A stretch of 64,000 nucleotides of DNA, from assembly GCF_000565015.1 (NCBI RefSeq), contig NZ_JDFF01000011.1, forward strand, positions 124,001 through 188,000, given 5' to 3'. This DNA comes from Porphyromonas catoniae ATCC 51270 (GTDB lineage Bacteria; Bacteroidota; Bacteroidia; Bacteroidales; Porphyromonadaceae). Of this stretch, positions 18,793-28,086 are shown piece by piece. Positions within the stretch are counted from its first letter, which is position 1, and the number at the start of each line of letters is the position of its first letter. The notes under the pieces were generated by a model. The model saw only the letters and a program-made list of their open reading frames with translations, was not told the origin of the DNA and did no database searches. A program made the position numbers and the translations under genes.

Positions 18793-19689
18793 CTAGCGTC
18801 GATAACGCTTGGTGAGGTCGGAGAAAGCATCTATGCGACGATCACGCAGGAAGGGCCACCAGCGACGCACACGTTCGCTACGTGCTAGGTCGATCTCGAT
18901 GACACGAGTCGTCTCACTCTGGTCGAGCTCTGCGAGTAGCTCACCCTGAGGCCCAGCTACGAAGCTTCGTCCCCAGAAGGTGATACCACGAGTCTGTCCC
19001 GAGGGATCAACCTCGTGTCCCACACGATTCACCGTCACCACGGGGAGACCATTAGCTACGGCATGCCCACGCTGTACGAGCTGCCAGGCATCACTCTGTC
19101 GTGTCTGCTCGCCCGACTCATCACTGCTCTCCCATCCGATGGCAGTGGGATAGATAAGGAGATCAGCACCCGAGAGAGCCATGAGGCGTGCAGCCTCGGG
19201 GTACCACTGGTCCCAACACACGAGCACCCCGAGACGTCCTACCGAGGTCTCAATTGGCTCGAAGCCTAGATCTCCAGGTGTGAAGTAGAACTTCTCGTAG
19301 TAGGCCGGGTCATCGGGGATATGCATCTTGCGGTACATACCAGCTATCGAGCCATCACGCTCCATAACGACAGCCGTATTGTGGTAGAGTCCAGCAGCCC
19401 TACGCTCAAAGAGCGATAGGACGAGTACAATACCCAGCTCTCGTGCTAGCTCACCAAACTCCCTCGTGCTCTCCCCAGGAATGCTCTCGGCCTCGTCAAA
19501 GGTATCGACATCCTCTGTCTGGCAGAAGTAGAGGCCATTGTGTAGCTCCTGAAGGACGACAAGCTCTGCACCCTCACTAGCTACCCGACGGATAGCCTCC
19601 TTGAGACGGCGCTTGTTATCGCTATGATCGGCGGTATTGGCCTGCTGTATGATGCCGACCTTTAGTATTCTCTTTTCTCTTTGGCTCAT
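18793..19689 (-). CDS. aguB: N-carbamoylputrescine amidase
   Basis: 298 residues of the nitrilase superfamily. It hydrolyses N-carbamoylputrescine to putrescine, CO2 and ammonia. The catalytic triad is visible: Glu48 in LQELHNGLYF, Lys121 in RKMHIPDD and Cys158 in VCWDQWYPEA. The match to N-carbamoylputrescine amidase over other nitrilases rests on the surrounding motifs and on the gene just upstream, agmatine deiminase, which makes its substrate. It is the last gene of the pncB–nadD–aguA–aguB unit; the 72-bp gap before it shows no terminator. The hairpin at 18584 would end the message. Confidence 0.92.
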   Translation of the reverse strand: MSQREKRILKVGIIQQANTADHSDNKRRLKEAIRRVASEGAELVVLQELHNGLYFCQTEDVDTFDEAESIPGESTREFGELARELGIVLVLSLFERRAAGLYHNTAVVMERDGSIAGMYRKMHIPDDPAYYEKFYFTPGDLGFEPIETSVGRLGVLVCWDQWYPEAARLMALSGADLLIYPTAIGWESSDESGEQTRQSDAWQLVQRGHAVANGLPVVTVNRVGHEVDPSGQTRGITFWGRSFVAGPQGELLAELDQSETTRVIEIDLARSERVRRWWPFLRDRRIDAFSDLTKRYRR

Positions 19690-19761
19690 TGCTGTTGTAT
19701 TACTTCCTTAGCTCTTCACTACTGTCCTATCCATGCTGTGTAGCCAGCATAGGTGGCACGA

Positions 19762-20829
19762 CTACTCACGCCACTTGCTCTTGTTCATAAAGCCACGGGG
19801 GAACTGCATCGTGGCACAGTGCAGACTACCATGCTGCTTGATCAGGGGACGGCAATATACGGGCACGATCACATGATCAGGTAGGGCTTGGCGTAGCGTC
19901 TCTAGGGCCAGCTCGTCCGTCTCTACATTATATGTAGGTACGAGCAGAGCTCCGTTGACGAAGAGGAAATTGGCATACGTAGCGGGTAGTCGCTCTCCCT
20001 CCTCATCATAGATAGCAGGAGGCAGGGGGAGCTCAATGAGCTCGTAGGGCTTGTCATCTATCGTACGGAGCTGCTCCAGCTCTCCCTTCATCCGCTGTAG
20101 AGCGTGGTAATGTAGGTCATTCCCATCGGTGCAACCTACGTAGGCAATCTGTGTGGGAGAGAGGAAGCGTGCGAGGGTATCAATATGCCCATCGGTATCA
20201 TCACCCTCCAGCGCACCATGCTCTAGGGCGATCAGTCGGTCCCCCCCCAGTACGTCCCGGAGATAGGCCTGTAGCGAATCCTCTTGCAGGCCTGCATTTC
20301 TATTGGGCTCGAAGAGGACGCTCGTAGTCGTCAGGAGTGTTCCCGCCCCATCAGACTCGATCCCTCCCCCCTCGAAGGTTAGGCTAAGGGCATTCGTATA
20401 CCCCATCTCAGCTACGAACGAGCGAGAGAGGAAGAGGGCACGTGAGACAAGATTATCCTTGTTGGCAGGGTACTTCATTCCCCAGCCGTTGAAGGTAAAG
20501 TCCACGATCATCGGACGCTCCTTCCCCGCATCATCTCGCACCATGAGCGAGAGGGGGGCATAGTCCCGACACCACGTATCGTTATTATCCATCTCCATGA
20601 CGAAGAGCTCATGCTTCAGAGGCTTCGTCATGAGGAGTGTACGTACATGCTCGGGGTCACGGGCTAGGACGAGTAGGTCCTCCCACTCTAGGATTGCATG
20701 TGCTAGCTCTATGTAGCAAGCCTCTACCTCTGGGAGCATATACGCCCAGTCCATCGTAGCATTGGGCCAAGTGATGAGGACGAGGTCCTGCTCTGCCCAT
20801 TCGGGGATGAGGGTCACGTGATGTGCCAT
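19762..20829 (-). CDS. aguA: Agmatine deiminase
   Basis: 355 residues from the ATG at 20829, preferred over an in-frame ATG at 20865 that would overlap nadD by 14 bp. It converts agmatine to N-carbamoylputrescine and ammonia, the step before AguB. Catalytic residues of the guanidine-modifying fold are present: Asp89 in WCRDYAP, His215 and Asp217 in DGHIDTLARF, and Cys338 in HGSLHCATMQ. The secreted peptidylarginine deiminase of P. gingivalis has the same fold, but this protein has no signal peptide and no extra domains, so agmatine is the better substrate call. Together with aguB it gives a complete agmatine-to-putrescine route. Confidence 0.9.
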   Translation of the reverse strand: MAHHVTLIPEWAEQDLVLITWPNATMDWAYMLPEVEACYIELAHAILEWEDLLVLARDPEHVRTLLMTKPLKHELFVMEMDNNDTWCRDYAPLSLMVRDDAGKERPMIVDFTFNGWGMKYPANKDNLVSRALFLSRSFVAEMGYTNALSLTFEGGGIESDGAGTLLTTTSVLFEPNRNAGLQEDSLQAYLRDVLGGDRLIALEHGALEGDDTDGHIDTLARFLSPTQIAYVGCTDGNDLHYHALQRMKGELEQLRTIDDKPYELIELPLPPAIYDEEGERLPATYANFLFVNGALLVPTYNVETDELALETLRQALPDHVIVPVYCRPLIKQHGSLHCATMQFPRGFMNKSKWRE

Positions 20830-20851
20830 TTCCTTTTGTCTCTTCTTTAAT

Positions 20852-21490
20852 CTAGTTCGTATCAAGCTCTCGTAGCTGTGCCACTAACTCTTCCCAGAGC
20901 TCAGGGCAAGCCGTCTCTTCTCTGAGGTCTACCCCCTCTAGTGCAGCACGGCGAATATCCGTAGCTGCAAGCTGTATCCCGGGGGCATCCCTACATATAT
21001 ATATGTCTCCACTCAGCCCTCTGAGGAGTTCCTCATCTATGGGGTAGTCAGGGCGAGGGTAGACATAGAGGCGCACCTCACGGAGTAGTCGCTCATAGGC
21101 ATACCACTTCGTGATCAGCCCTAGGTTATCACCTCCCACCAGGAGATAGAAGGAGGTGGTAGGATGGAGCATCTTCAGCGCACGTATCGTCCTGATGGTA
21201 TAGTGCGGCTCTGGGAGTAGCTCCTCTATAGGACAAAGGCTCAGCCTATCATCTCCTGCTATCGACTGCTGGAGGTAGTGCGCTCGCCAAGCAAAGGGGA
21301 GAGGACGAAGTCCCTCCTTCAGTGGGTTCAGGGGACTAAGCACAAACCACAGTTCATCACACAGCGCCCTCTCCACCATGTAGCGTGCTAGCTGTAGGTG
21401 GGCACGATGGAGGGGGTTGAATGAACCGAAGTACAGACAGACATGACGTCCTGCCTGCTCGCCCCTAGAGGTAGTCCCCAGGCTAGGCAT
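20852..21490 (-). CDS. nadD: Nicotinate-nucleotide adenylyltransferase
   Basis: 212 residues from the ATG at 21490, which overlaps the pncB stop by 8 bp. Upstream in-frame codons lie inside pncB and add no conserved residues. It joins nicotinate mononucleotide and ATP to give deamido-NAD. The nucleotidyltransferase loop GSFNPLHRAH is at residues 22-31. A second family motif, with Ser and Thr around TDIRRAALEG, replaces the more common ISSTxIR near the C-terminus, so activity is likely but not certain. Its position directly after pncB places two consecutive steps of NAD salvage in one transcript. Confidence 0.88.
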   Translation of the reverse strand: MPSLGTTSRGEQAGRHVCLYFGSFNPLHRAHLQLARYMVERALCDELWFVLSPLNPLKEGLRPLPFAWRAHYLQQSIAGDDRLSLCPIEELLPEPHYTIRTIRALKMLHPTTSFYLLVGGDNLGLITKWYAYERLLREVRLYVYPRPDYPIDEELLRGLSGDIYICRDAPGIQLAATDIRRAALEGVDLREETACPELWEELVAQLRELDTN

Positions 21491-22670
21491 CCACAGTGAG
21501 GCCAAGGGTCTCTTGTGCCAGACGTATCTCTGCGGGTTCGCCCGTATGCTTGCCATCCACATCGCTCAGCTTGATGCAGGGGTGCCAACGCTCCTTCTCG
21601 GTCATCTTGCACTTCCACAGCTTCATCACGATATTCAGCGGACGGACGTCGTTGCCCACATCGTTGGAGAGGTTCGTACCGATACCAAAGGTAGCACCGA
21701 TACGCCCCTTGCAGTAGTCTGCTATCTCGATGGCACGCTCGGGGTCAAGACCATCTGAGAAGATGATGTACTTGATGGTAGGGTCTACCCGCAATTCCTT
21801 GTAGCGAGCGATGGCCTTGTCGGTGAAGAGCAGTGGGTCTCCGCTATCATGTCGGAGGCTCGTGAAGAGCATAGCGTGCTTCTTACTGAAGTTACACATG
21901 AAGACATCCGTCGTATAGGTATCGGTGAGTACCGTACCGAGGTCACCATCATAGACATTGATCCAGTCCTCCATCGCCATATAGTTGGCCATCTTGTAGC
22001 CAAACATTGCCCCGTGGAACTGAATCCACTCATGAGGGTGTGTACCCGACACACGGAGCTGATGCTTGAAGGCGAAGTACACGTTGCTCGTCCCGTAGAA
22101 GTTCGTCCCCGAGTGTTCCTTGAGGAGCTGCGTCATCCTGTCCTCTACATCGGCACTGAAGCGGCGACGCATCCCAAACATCGAGAAGACAATCCCCGCC
22201 TCAGTCATCTTACGAGCCTTGCGGATGATGGCCTCCTCGGCATACTGCATATCGGGTTGTATACCCTTGACCTTATAGTACAGTTCACTGACCAGTGCCA
22301 GCAGGGGTGTTTCCCAGAGGGTCACTCGATAGAGGAGTCCTTCGGCCACAATCGAGAGATGTCCCTCCTCGTCCTGCGTGATGGTCACCTCCTCGGGGTC
22401 GTAGCGGAAGCCCTTCACGAAGTCTATATAGGTGGGGGGCAAGTAGGGCAACTCCCGAGAGAGGAACAGAGCCTCGTCTCGTGTCAAGGCTAGCTCGGAC
22501 ATCTTCCTTACCTCTTCTCGGAGAGCCTCAGCGAAGCCCTTCGGATAAACGGTCTTAGCTCTATCGATGAAGCGGAACTGTCCGTAGGCACGAGGATACA
22601 GCTTGGAGTATGCGTAGCTCGTCGTGAACTTATATAAGTCGGTGTCTAGGATACTTCTAATTATAGTCAT
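21483..22670 (-). CDS. pncB: Nicotinate phosphoribosyltransferase
   Basis: 395 residues from the ATG at 22670 (MTIIRSILDTDLYKFT). A start 14 codons further upstream would lie close to the predicted transcription start, so it is not used. The enzyme makes nicotinate mononucleotide from nicotinic acid and PRPP. Family features are the N-terminal DTDLYKFTTSYAY, the conserved His/Arg region YGTSNVYFAFKH and the phosphate-binding GTNLSNDVG near the C-terminus. It is the first gene of the minus-strand unit with nadD, aguA and aguB; its promoter box is at 22714-22721. Confidence 0.93.
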   Translation of the reverse strand: MTIIRSILDTDLYKFTTSYAYSKLYPRAYGQFRFIDRAKTVYPKGFAEALREEVRKMSELALTRDEALFLSRELPYLPPTYIDFVKGFRYDPEEVTITQDEEGHLSIVAEGLLYRVTLWETPLLALVSELYYKVKGIQPDMQYAEEAIIRKARKMTEAGIVFSMFGMRRRFSADVEDRMTQLLKEHSGTNFYGTSNVYFAFKHQLRVSGTHPHEWIQFHGAMFGYKMANYMAMEDWINVYDGDLGTVLTDTYTTDVFMCNFSKKHAMLFTSLRHDSGDPLLFTDKAIARYKELRVDPTIKYIIFSDGLDPERAIEIADYCKGRIGATFGIGTNLSNDVGNDVRPLNIVMKLWKCKMTEKERWHPCIKLSDVDGKHTGEPAEIRLAQETLGLTVDA

Positions 22671-22713
22671 AATGTAGTATTTATGGGAGGTTGAGTACTC
22701 CAGTAATAACACG

Positions 22714-22721
22714 CAAAGATA
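22714..22721 (-). promoter_or_regulatory. Predicted -7 box for pncB–nadD–aguA–aguB
   Basis: The minus strand reads TATCTTTG, 44 bp upstream of the pncB ATG. Confidence 0.55.
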
Positions 22722-22813
22722 GCTATTTCACACTTCTTCCTCTTGCAGAAGGTGTTCTGATACATGTCAAGGCTCGACCACCCCACGATTACAGGATGTC
22801 TTGGAATTTGTAC

Positions 22814-22821
22814 TATCTTTG
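22814..22821 (+). promoter_or_regulatory. Predicted -7 box for tRNA-Leu
   Basis: TATCTTTG lies 18 bp before the first tRNA base, as expected for a short leader. Confidence 0.6.
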
Positions 22822-22839
22822 CGCCACAATCAGGCAGAG

Positions 22840-22923
22840 GCCCAGATGGCGGAATCGGTAGACGCGTTGGTCTCAAACACCAATGGACGAAAGTTCGTGC
22901 CGGTTCGATCCCGGCTCTGGGTA
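22840..22923 (+). tRNA. tRNA-Leu (anticodon CAA)
   Basis: An 84-nt cloverleaf. The acceptor stem is GCCCAGA (22840-22846) with TCTGGGT (22916-22922). The anticodon stem TTGGT/ACCAA carries the loop CTCAAAC, giving anticodon CAA. The T arm contains GGTTCGATCCC. The long variable arm is typical of class II leucine tRNAs. No CCA follows the discriminator A directly. Confidence 0.95.
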
Positions 22924-22953
22924 CAGTAGAGGATATCTACAAGTCATGGAGAA

Positions 22954-23001
22954 AAGCATCCCCCACCTAGCGTAAGAGCTAAGTGGGGGATGCTTATTTT
23001 A
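22954..23001. terminator. Terminator between tRNA-Leu and galE
   Basis: AAGCATCCCCCAC (from 22954) pairs with GTGGGGGATGCTT (ending at 22995), with a few more pairs across the loop, then TATTTT. It lies between two converging transcripts and can serve both. Confidence 0.85.
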
Positions 23002-23086
23002 CCTCAATGCCAATGTAGGAAGGCGTGGAGAGAAAGTCTGTCCAATCTCAGAAAAGTGAGACGACAAGGTGGTAGCAGGAGCTATA

Positions 23087-24127
23087 TTACTTCTCCCTCT
23101 CTCCCAGCCGTACCTGCCAAGCCCAAGCAGAGCGGAGGGTATCAGCAAGGCTCTCCTGAGCTTGCCAACCGAGCACCTTATTGGCTCGCTCAGGGTTCGC
23201 CCAAACCTGCACAATATCTCCCTCGCGACGCCCCACGATCTTATATGGCACCTTCACGCCCGTTGCAGCCTCAAATGTTCGGATCAGCTCTAGGACACTC
23301 ACCCCACGACCTGTACCAATATTGAAGGTCTCCAGAGCCTCACTTCCCTTTGCCTCGTCTAGGATGCGCTCCACAGCAAGCACGTGTGCCTTCGCCAGAT
23401 CCACTACACTGATGTAGTCACGGATGCACGAGCCATCGGGTGTATTGTAGTCGTCACCGAAGACACTGAGCTCTTGGCGAATACCTGCTGCCGTCTGCGT
23501 AAGGTAGGGGATAAGGTTCTGAGGCGCCCCTAGTGGGAGCTCACCAATCAGAGCGGAGGGATGCGCCCCAATCGGGTTGAAGTAGCGTAGGCGAATGACC
23601 TTGTATGAGGCGCCAGCATAGACTGCATCACGCAGGATTTCTTCATTGATCTGCTTTGTATTACCGTAGGGTGAAAGAGCCACCTGGATAGGGGCATCCT
23701 CTGTCACAGGCAGTATCTCGGGCTGTCCGTAGACCGTACAGGACGATGAGAAGACAATCCCCTTCGTGCCATGGCGTTGCATCGCCTCAAGCAGGACGAT
23801 GAGCGAGAGGAGATTATTACGGTAGTAGAGCAAGGGCTTCTGCACAGACTCTCCGACGGCCTTACTTGCAGCGAAGTGGATTACCCCCTGGATGTCGGGA
23901 TGCTTCGCAAAGACAGCTTCGATGGCCTGCTCATCGTTGCAGTCCACCTCGTAGAATGTAGGGCGTATGCCCGTGATTGCCTCAATGCCCTCGAGCACAT
24001 TGATGCTGGAGTTGGAGAGATTGTCTAGGCTAACGACCTTGTAGCCTGCCTGAATCAACTCGACCGTGGTGTGCGAACCGATGTAGCCCGTTCCCCCAGT
24101 GACGAGGATTGTTCCTTTTGTTGCCAT
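23087..24127 (-). CDS. galE: UDP-glucose 4-epimerase
   Basis: 346 residues of the extended short-chain dehydrogenase family. It interconverts UDP-glucose and UDP-galactose and so feeds polysaccharide and LPS synthesis. The NAD-binding GGTGYIGSH is at 11-19. The catalytic Ser is in FSSSCTVYG (126-134), and the Tyr/Lys pair is Y154 and K158 in SPYGNTK. Its start is 3 bp from the engB stop, so the two share a transcript. Activity on N-acetylated sugars cannot be excluded from the sequence. Confidence 0.93.
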   Translation of the reverse strand: MATKGTILVTGGTGYIGSHTTVELIQAGYKVVSLDNLSNSSINVLEGIEAITGIRPTFYEVDCNDEQAIEAVFAKHPDIQGVIHFAASKAVGESVQKPLLYYRNNLLSLIVLLEAMQRHGTKGIVFSSSCTVYGQPEILPVTEDAPIQVALSPYGNTKQINEEILRDAVYAGASYKVIRLRYFNPIGAHPSALIGELPLGAPQNLIPYLTQTAAGIRQELSVFGDDYNTPDGSCIRDYISVVDLAKAHVLAVERILDEAKGSEALETFNIGTGRGVSVLELIRTFEAATGVKVPYKIVGRREGDIVQVWANPERANKVLGWQAQESLADTLRSAWAWQVRLGEREK

Positions 24128-24130
24128 ATA

Positions 24131-24733
24131 TTACAGTGTATTATTTATTCCTTCGATATAGTTCAGTAGTTCCTCTCGTCCCGTACGCTCCTCGGAGGAG
24201 GTAATGAAGAGTGGCGGCAGCTCCTCCCATCCCTCTAGTAGGCGATCTTTGTAGGCAGAGATGTTCGCCGAGAGCTTCCCTTTAGACAACTTATCCGCCT
24301 TAGTAAAGACAAGGGCAAAGGGCACAGACTCCTCACCTAGCCATTCGATGAACTCCAAGTCAATCTTCTGAGGCTCTAGCCGAGCATCCAATAGGACAAA
24401 GAGGCAAACTAGCTCACGACGCTCCAAGACATAGTCCTCAATCATCCTCCTCAGCCCATCTCGGCCATCCTTGCTCAGACGAGCATAGCCATAGCCTGGC
24501 AAGTCTACGAGATGCCATTCTTTGTTGATAATGAAGTGGTTGATGAGCTGTGTCTTACCTGGCTTCTGCGAGGTCATCGCAAGTCCCTTACGCCCCGTAA
24601 GCATATTGATCAGCGATGACTTCCCGACGTTTGATCTCCCGATGAAGGCATACTCGGGGAGTCCAGTGGTAGGGCACTTCTCTACCCTACTGTTACTGAC
24701 GACAAACTCTGCTGACTTAATGAGCATAGGCAC
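24131..24733 (-). CDS. engB: Ribosome-biogenesis GTP-binding protein EngB/YsxC
   Basis: 200 residues, the usual length for this small TRAFAC GTPase, which helps assemble the large ribosomal subunit. The P loop GRSNVGKSS starts near residue 32, the switch motif is DLPGYGYA and the base-recognition motif is TKADK. Both Met1 and Met3 are possible starts; Met1 is used. It is the first gene of the engB–galE unit, with its promoter box 31 bp upstream. Confidence 0.94.
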   Translation of the reverse strand: MPMLIKSAEFVVSNSRVEKCPTTGLPEYAFIGRSNVGKSSLINMLTGRKGLAMTSQKPGKTQLINHFIINKEWHLVDLPGYGYARLSKDGRDGLRRMIEDYVLERRELVCLFVLLDARLEPQKIDLEFIEWLGEESVPFALVFTKADKLSKGKLSANISAYKDRLLEGWEELPPLFITSSEERTGREELLNYIEGINNTL

Positions 24734-24763
24734 TTAGGTATAATCTGTGGCGACTTGCCGAGG

Positions 24764-24771
24764 CAAAGATA
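24764..24771 (-). promoter_or_regulatory. Predicted -7 box for engB–galE
   Basis: The minus strand reads TATCTTTG, 31 bp upstream of the engB ATG. Confidence 0.55.
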
Positions 24772-24879
24772 CAGCATTACCCACATACCCCAACGATGGA
24801 TCTGAGGGAGAAAGACAGACGACAAATCAAGAGACGAAAAACGAGTCCACAACTACCTCTCATATCCAACTGGGAAATA

Positions 24880-25062
24880 ACGAATTACGAACAAACAAAA
24901 TATCCTCTTGACGACTTACCATAACTCGTCTCAGCGACTTACCATAACTCGCTGTAACGACTTACCACAACTCTCTGAAACGAGTTACCACAACTCGTCG
25001 TGGCGAGTTATGGTAACTCGTAAGCCTCCCTCTAAAAATGCCCTGTACATGCGGTATCTAAG
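24880..25062. repeat. Array B: five 23-bp palindromic units
   Basis: Units begin at 24913, 24936, 24959, 24982 and 25005, all exactly 23 bp apart. The first three have GACTTA as the left arm and the last two GAGTTA; the right arms are mostly AACTC. The unit sequence is the same family as arrays A and C. The right flank (CCTCCCTCTAAAAATGC, then CCTGTACAT) resembles the flanks of A and D. The array occupies the 488-bp gap between divergent promoters of engB and the nitroreductase gene; nothing else was seen in this gap. Confidence 0.88.
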
Positions 25063-25169
25063 CTAGCTTATATACTTGTTTGCACGCCGCCCCTCTCTTC
25101 TCTCACTCATCAGGCAAGAATAATTCCCCATCTCAATATTCATTAGGAACAATGAGGAGTACTCTTTTG

Positions 25170-25177
25170 TACCTTTG
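25170..25177 (+). promoter_or_regulatory. Predicted -7 box for the nitroreductase gene
   Basis: TACCTTTG, 44 bp upstream of the ATG at 25222. Confidence 0.55.
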
Positions 25178-25221
25178 TAAATAATTACAAGTTTAAAATA
25201 CTCATATAGAAATACTGCCCT

Positions 25222-25947
25222 ATGGACCTAAAAGAAATGCTGGCACATCGGCGTGCCATTCGAGTCTACGATAAGACCAAGCACATTGACACAGAGCGTG
25301 TAGCTGACTGCCTCAGACTTGCACAACTTGCCCCCACGAGCTCAAACATGCAGATGTGGGAGTGCTACCACGTCACGGATGCCAAGACGCTTGAGGCTCT
25401 ACACAGAGCTTGCTTCCAGCAAACAGCCGCCACAACGGCCCAAGAACTCGTGGTCTTCGTCGTGCGCCCCAACTACGTCAAGCGCAGAGCTACAGCAAAT
25501 CTCACATTCCAAGAGCGGAATATCCGTGAGCACTTCCCGAAGGAAAAGCAAGAGAAGTACTTAAAGCGATGGAGCATGTACTACAAGAAAGCTATTCCCT
25601 TCCTCTACGGACGTTTCTTTGGACTCTTCGGTCTCTTACGCAAGGGATTGATGCAACTGCTCACTCCTTTCCGTCCCATGCTTCACCAGACGAGTGAGGC
25701 TGATGGGAATGTAATCCTCCACAAGAGCTGTGCACTAGTAGCCGAGACTTTTATGCTCGCCATGAGCGAGATTGGCTACGACACATGTCCACTGGAGGGC
25801 TTTGATAGCTGGCGAGTCAAGCGTGCCCTCCACCTCCCTTACTCAGCACAGATTTCCCTCATCGTCTCTTGTGGCGTACGAAACGAAGCTGCCGAGCTGG
25901 GCGAACGGTTCCGCATCCCCTTCGAGGAGCAATACATCAGGATTTAA
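25222..25947 (+). CDS. Nitroreductase-family oxidoreductase
   Basis: 241 residues with the FMN-binding start of the family, MLAHRRAIRVYD, and LAPTSSNMQMWE near residue 35. The C-terminal part contains CPLEGFDSWRVKRAL, similar to the usual C-P-x-E/M-G-F region. Such enzymes are flavin-dependent NAD(P)H oxidoreductases acting on nitro compounds or quinones. A hydrophobic insertion (about 115-150) is longer than in minimal nitroreductases. It has its own promoter box and is followed by a hairpin at 26028. The substrate is unknown. Confidence 0.82.
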   Translation: MDLKEMLAHRRAIRVYDKTKHIDTERVADCLRLAQLAPTSSNMQMWECYHVTDAKTLEALHRACFQQTAATTAQELVVFVVRPNYVKRRATANLTFQERNIREHFPKEKQEKYLKRWSMYYKKAIPFLYGRFFGLFGLLRKGLMQLLTPFRPMLHQTSEADGNVILHKSCALVAETFMLAMSEIGYDTCPLEGFDSWRVKRALHLPYSAQISLIVSCGVRNEAAELGERFRIPFEEQYIRI

Positions 25948-26027
25948 AAGGCAAACAAGTAGGAGAAACCTAGGAACGCAAAGCAACAAATACCGAGAGG
26001 CGATTGCCAACGGATGGTTATCCATCA

Positions 26028-26060
26028 AGTCATGCCCAGCCCCAATAGCTGGGCATGACT
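26028..26060. terminator. Hairpin between nitroreductase and sulfatase genes
   Basis: AGTCATGCCCAGC (26028-26040) and GCTGGGCATGACT (26048-26060) form a perfect 13-bp stem with a 7-nt loop. No clear T run follows, so termination is likely but not proven. Confidence 0.55.
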
Positions 26061-26075
26061 CACTATATATAGTTG

Positions 26076-26083
26076 TATCTTTG
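26076..26083 (+). promoter_or_regulatory. Predicted -7 box for the LtaS-like gene
   Basis: TATCTTTG, 37 bp upstream of the ATG at 26120. Confidence 0.55.
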
Positions 26084-26119
26084 CAGTCATAAAGCAATTG
26101 ATTAGCCACCCAAATTTCA

Positions 26120-28081
26120 ATGGAAGAGATTTCACAGAAAAAGTCTTTCACTCCCCTCATAGCGCAGTGTCGTTTGCTCCTCCTGCGTCTATTGCTCGCT
26201 ATGGCAGTCTATACGCTCTGCCGCAGCATCTTCTATCTATACAATAAGGACTTACTCGATATCGCCTCGGGGCAGGACCTGCTCCGTATTTTCATCGGAG
26301 GTCTACGCTTCGACCTCAGTGCGGTCCTCTACTCCAGCCTGCTACTAACCGCCCTCTCCCTTGCTCCTCTTGGAGTGGCTTATAGCAAGGAATACCAGAG
26401 AGTGCTTACGATACTCTTCCGAGTCATTACGGCACTCTCAATCATCCTCAACCTAGGGGATACCGTTTACTATCGCTTTACACTCAAGCGCACAACACTG
26501 GCAATCTTCGAGGAGTTTCAAGCAGAGAACCCGCTGAACTTCCTGCGCTTTTTCTTCGACTACTGGGGCGTGACACTCCTTGGCGTTGCCCTCATCATAG
26601 GATTTATCCTTGTAGAGAGGCTACTACCTCGTCCTAAAGATCGCCCCAAGGGTCATGTGCTACCGACTTACCTCATCTCTACAGCTCTCCTACTAGGCAG
26701 TATATACTTCTCTATCGTTGGGGGACGTGGTGGCTTCACACGAGAGACTCGACCGATTACACTGAGTAACGCAACACTCTACATCAAGCAGCCTCAGCAA
26801 AGGGCCTTGGTGCTCAACACCCCTTTCTGTCTCATCCGTACAATTGGGAAGGCATCTCTCCCCGAGTACACCTTCATGCCCTACTCAGAGAGCGTGAAGT
26901 ACTTTGACCCTATCTATACCCCAGGACATACGCCACTCTCAGGAAAGTTCAAGGGGCGAAACATCGTCTTCATCATCTGGGAGAGCTTCGCCCGTGAATG
27001 GGTAGGGGGGCTGAACAAAGACGTCGAGGGCTACACGGGATTTACCCCCTTCATTGATAGCCTGATGCCCAAGTCCTTCGTATTCGAGAATGGCTATTCA
27101 AATGGGCAGAAGTCCATTGATGCCATGCCCTCGATCTTCACCTCCATCATTAAGCCTAGTGCTCCCTTTGTCCTCTCCATCTACTCAGGGAACAAGATAC
27201 CTGCGCTACCTGCCCGCCTCGACTCTATGGGCTATAGCACAGCGTTCTTCCACGGAGCGCCCAACGGCTCTATGGGCTTCGACGCCTTCGTTATGCAAGC
27301 AGGGATAAAGAAGTACTACGGCAAGACCGAGTACAACAACAATGATGATTACGATGGGACCTGGGGTATCTGGGATGAGAAGTTCCTGCAGTACGTGGCA
27401 AAAGAGCTAGGCAAACTTCCTCAGCCATTCTTTGCTGCAGAGTTTACCCTCTCTTCACACCATCCCTTCCGAGTTCCCGAGGAATACGAAGGGAAGTTCC
27501 CCAAGGGTACGCACCCCATGCACCAAGTAATTGGGTACACCGACATGGCCCTCCGTCGCTTCTTCGAGACAGCGAGTAAGCAGCCGTGGTACAATAACAC
27601 GCTCTTCGTCATCGTAGCAGACCACGCTGTAGGGGGAGTACTAGATAAGTACAAGACTTCGGTAGGCTCGGTACGCATTCCCATCCTCTTCTTTGACCCA
27701 AGAGGTGAGCTAGTCGGTAGCGAAGCGAACTCGGTAGCAAGCCAAGCAGATCTCTATCCAACCATCCTCGATCTCGTAGGAGACACCAAGCCGATGATAG
27801 CTTTCAGCAGTTCTCTATTTGATGCAAATCGTCCACGCTTCACCGTCTGTAACCTAGATGGTCTCTACCAGATGATTGAGGGTGACTGGGTACTACACTT
27901 CGATGGTGAGCATGTCACAGGGCTCTATAACCTCCGTACAGATCCAATGCAGACCACCGACCTCAAGGCTCAGCCCAACACTCCCCTACCCACGATGCTC
28001 CTTCGCCTAAAGGCCTACCTCCAGGAGTATACGCATCGCATGCGAGAGAACCGTCTAACCTCTCTCGAACCAAGCAAGTAA
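26120..28081 (+). CDS. LtaS/MdoB-like membrane phosphotransferase (sulfatase fold)
   Basis: 653 residues. About five hydrophobic segments occupy the first 200 residues, followed by an extracytoplasmic alkaline-phosphatase/sulfatase-fold domain. Motifs are NIVFIIWESFAREW (metal site), NGQKSIDAMPSI near residue 331 (the nucleophile region, with Ser in place of the Thr of LtaS) and FVIVADHA (metal site). Family members transfer phosphoglycerol or phosphoethanolamine from phospholipids to envelope glycans or lipids. Gram-negative Bacteroidetes lack lipoteichoic acid, so modification of LPS or another surface glycan is more likely. It lies 5 bp from an acyltransferase gene, which supports an envelope-decoration role. 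Confidence 0.82.
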   Translation: MEEISQKKSFTPLIAQCRLLLLRLLLAMAVYTLCRSIFYLYNKDLLDIASGQDLLRIFIGGLRFDLSAVLYSSLLLTALSLAPLGVAYSKEYQRVLTILFRVITALSIILNLGDTVYYRFTLKRTTLAIFEEFQAENPLNFLRFFFDYWGVTLLGVALIIGFILVERLLPRPKDRPKGHVLPTYLISTALLLGSIYFSIVGGRGGFTRETRPITLSNATLYIKQPQQRALVLNTPFCLIRTIGKASLPEYTFMPYSESVKYFDPIYTPGHTPLSGKFKGRNIVFIIWESFAREWVGGLNKDVEGYTGFTPFIDSLMPKSFVFENGYSNGQKSIDAMPSIFTSIIKPSAPFVLSIYSGNKIPALPARLDSMGYSTAFFHGAPNGSMGFDAFVMQAGIKKYYGKTEYNNNDDYDGTWGIWDEKFLQYVAKELGKLPQPFFAAEFTLSSHHPFRVPEEYEGKFPKGTHPMHQVIGYTDMALRRFFETASKQPWYNNTLFVIVADHAVGGVLDKYKTSVGSVRIPILFFDPRGELVGSEANSVASQADLYPTILDLVGDTKPMIAFSSSLFDANRPRFTVCNLDGLYQMIEGDWVLHFDGEHVTGLYNLRTDPMQTTDLKAQPNTPLPTMLLRLKAYLQEYTHRMRENRLTSLEPSK

Positions 28082-28086
28082 CGATA

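Noticed and set aside
19762-20829. Secreted peptidylarginine deiminase of the P. gingivalis type
   Set aside because: There is no signal peptide and no C-terminal secretion domain, and the neighbour is aguB, so agmatine deiminase is preferred.
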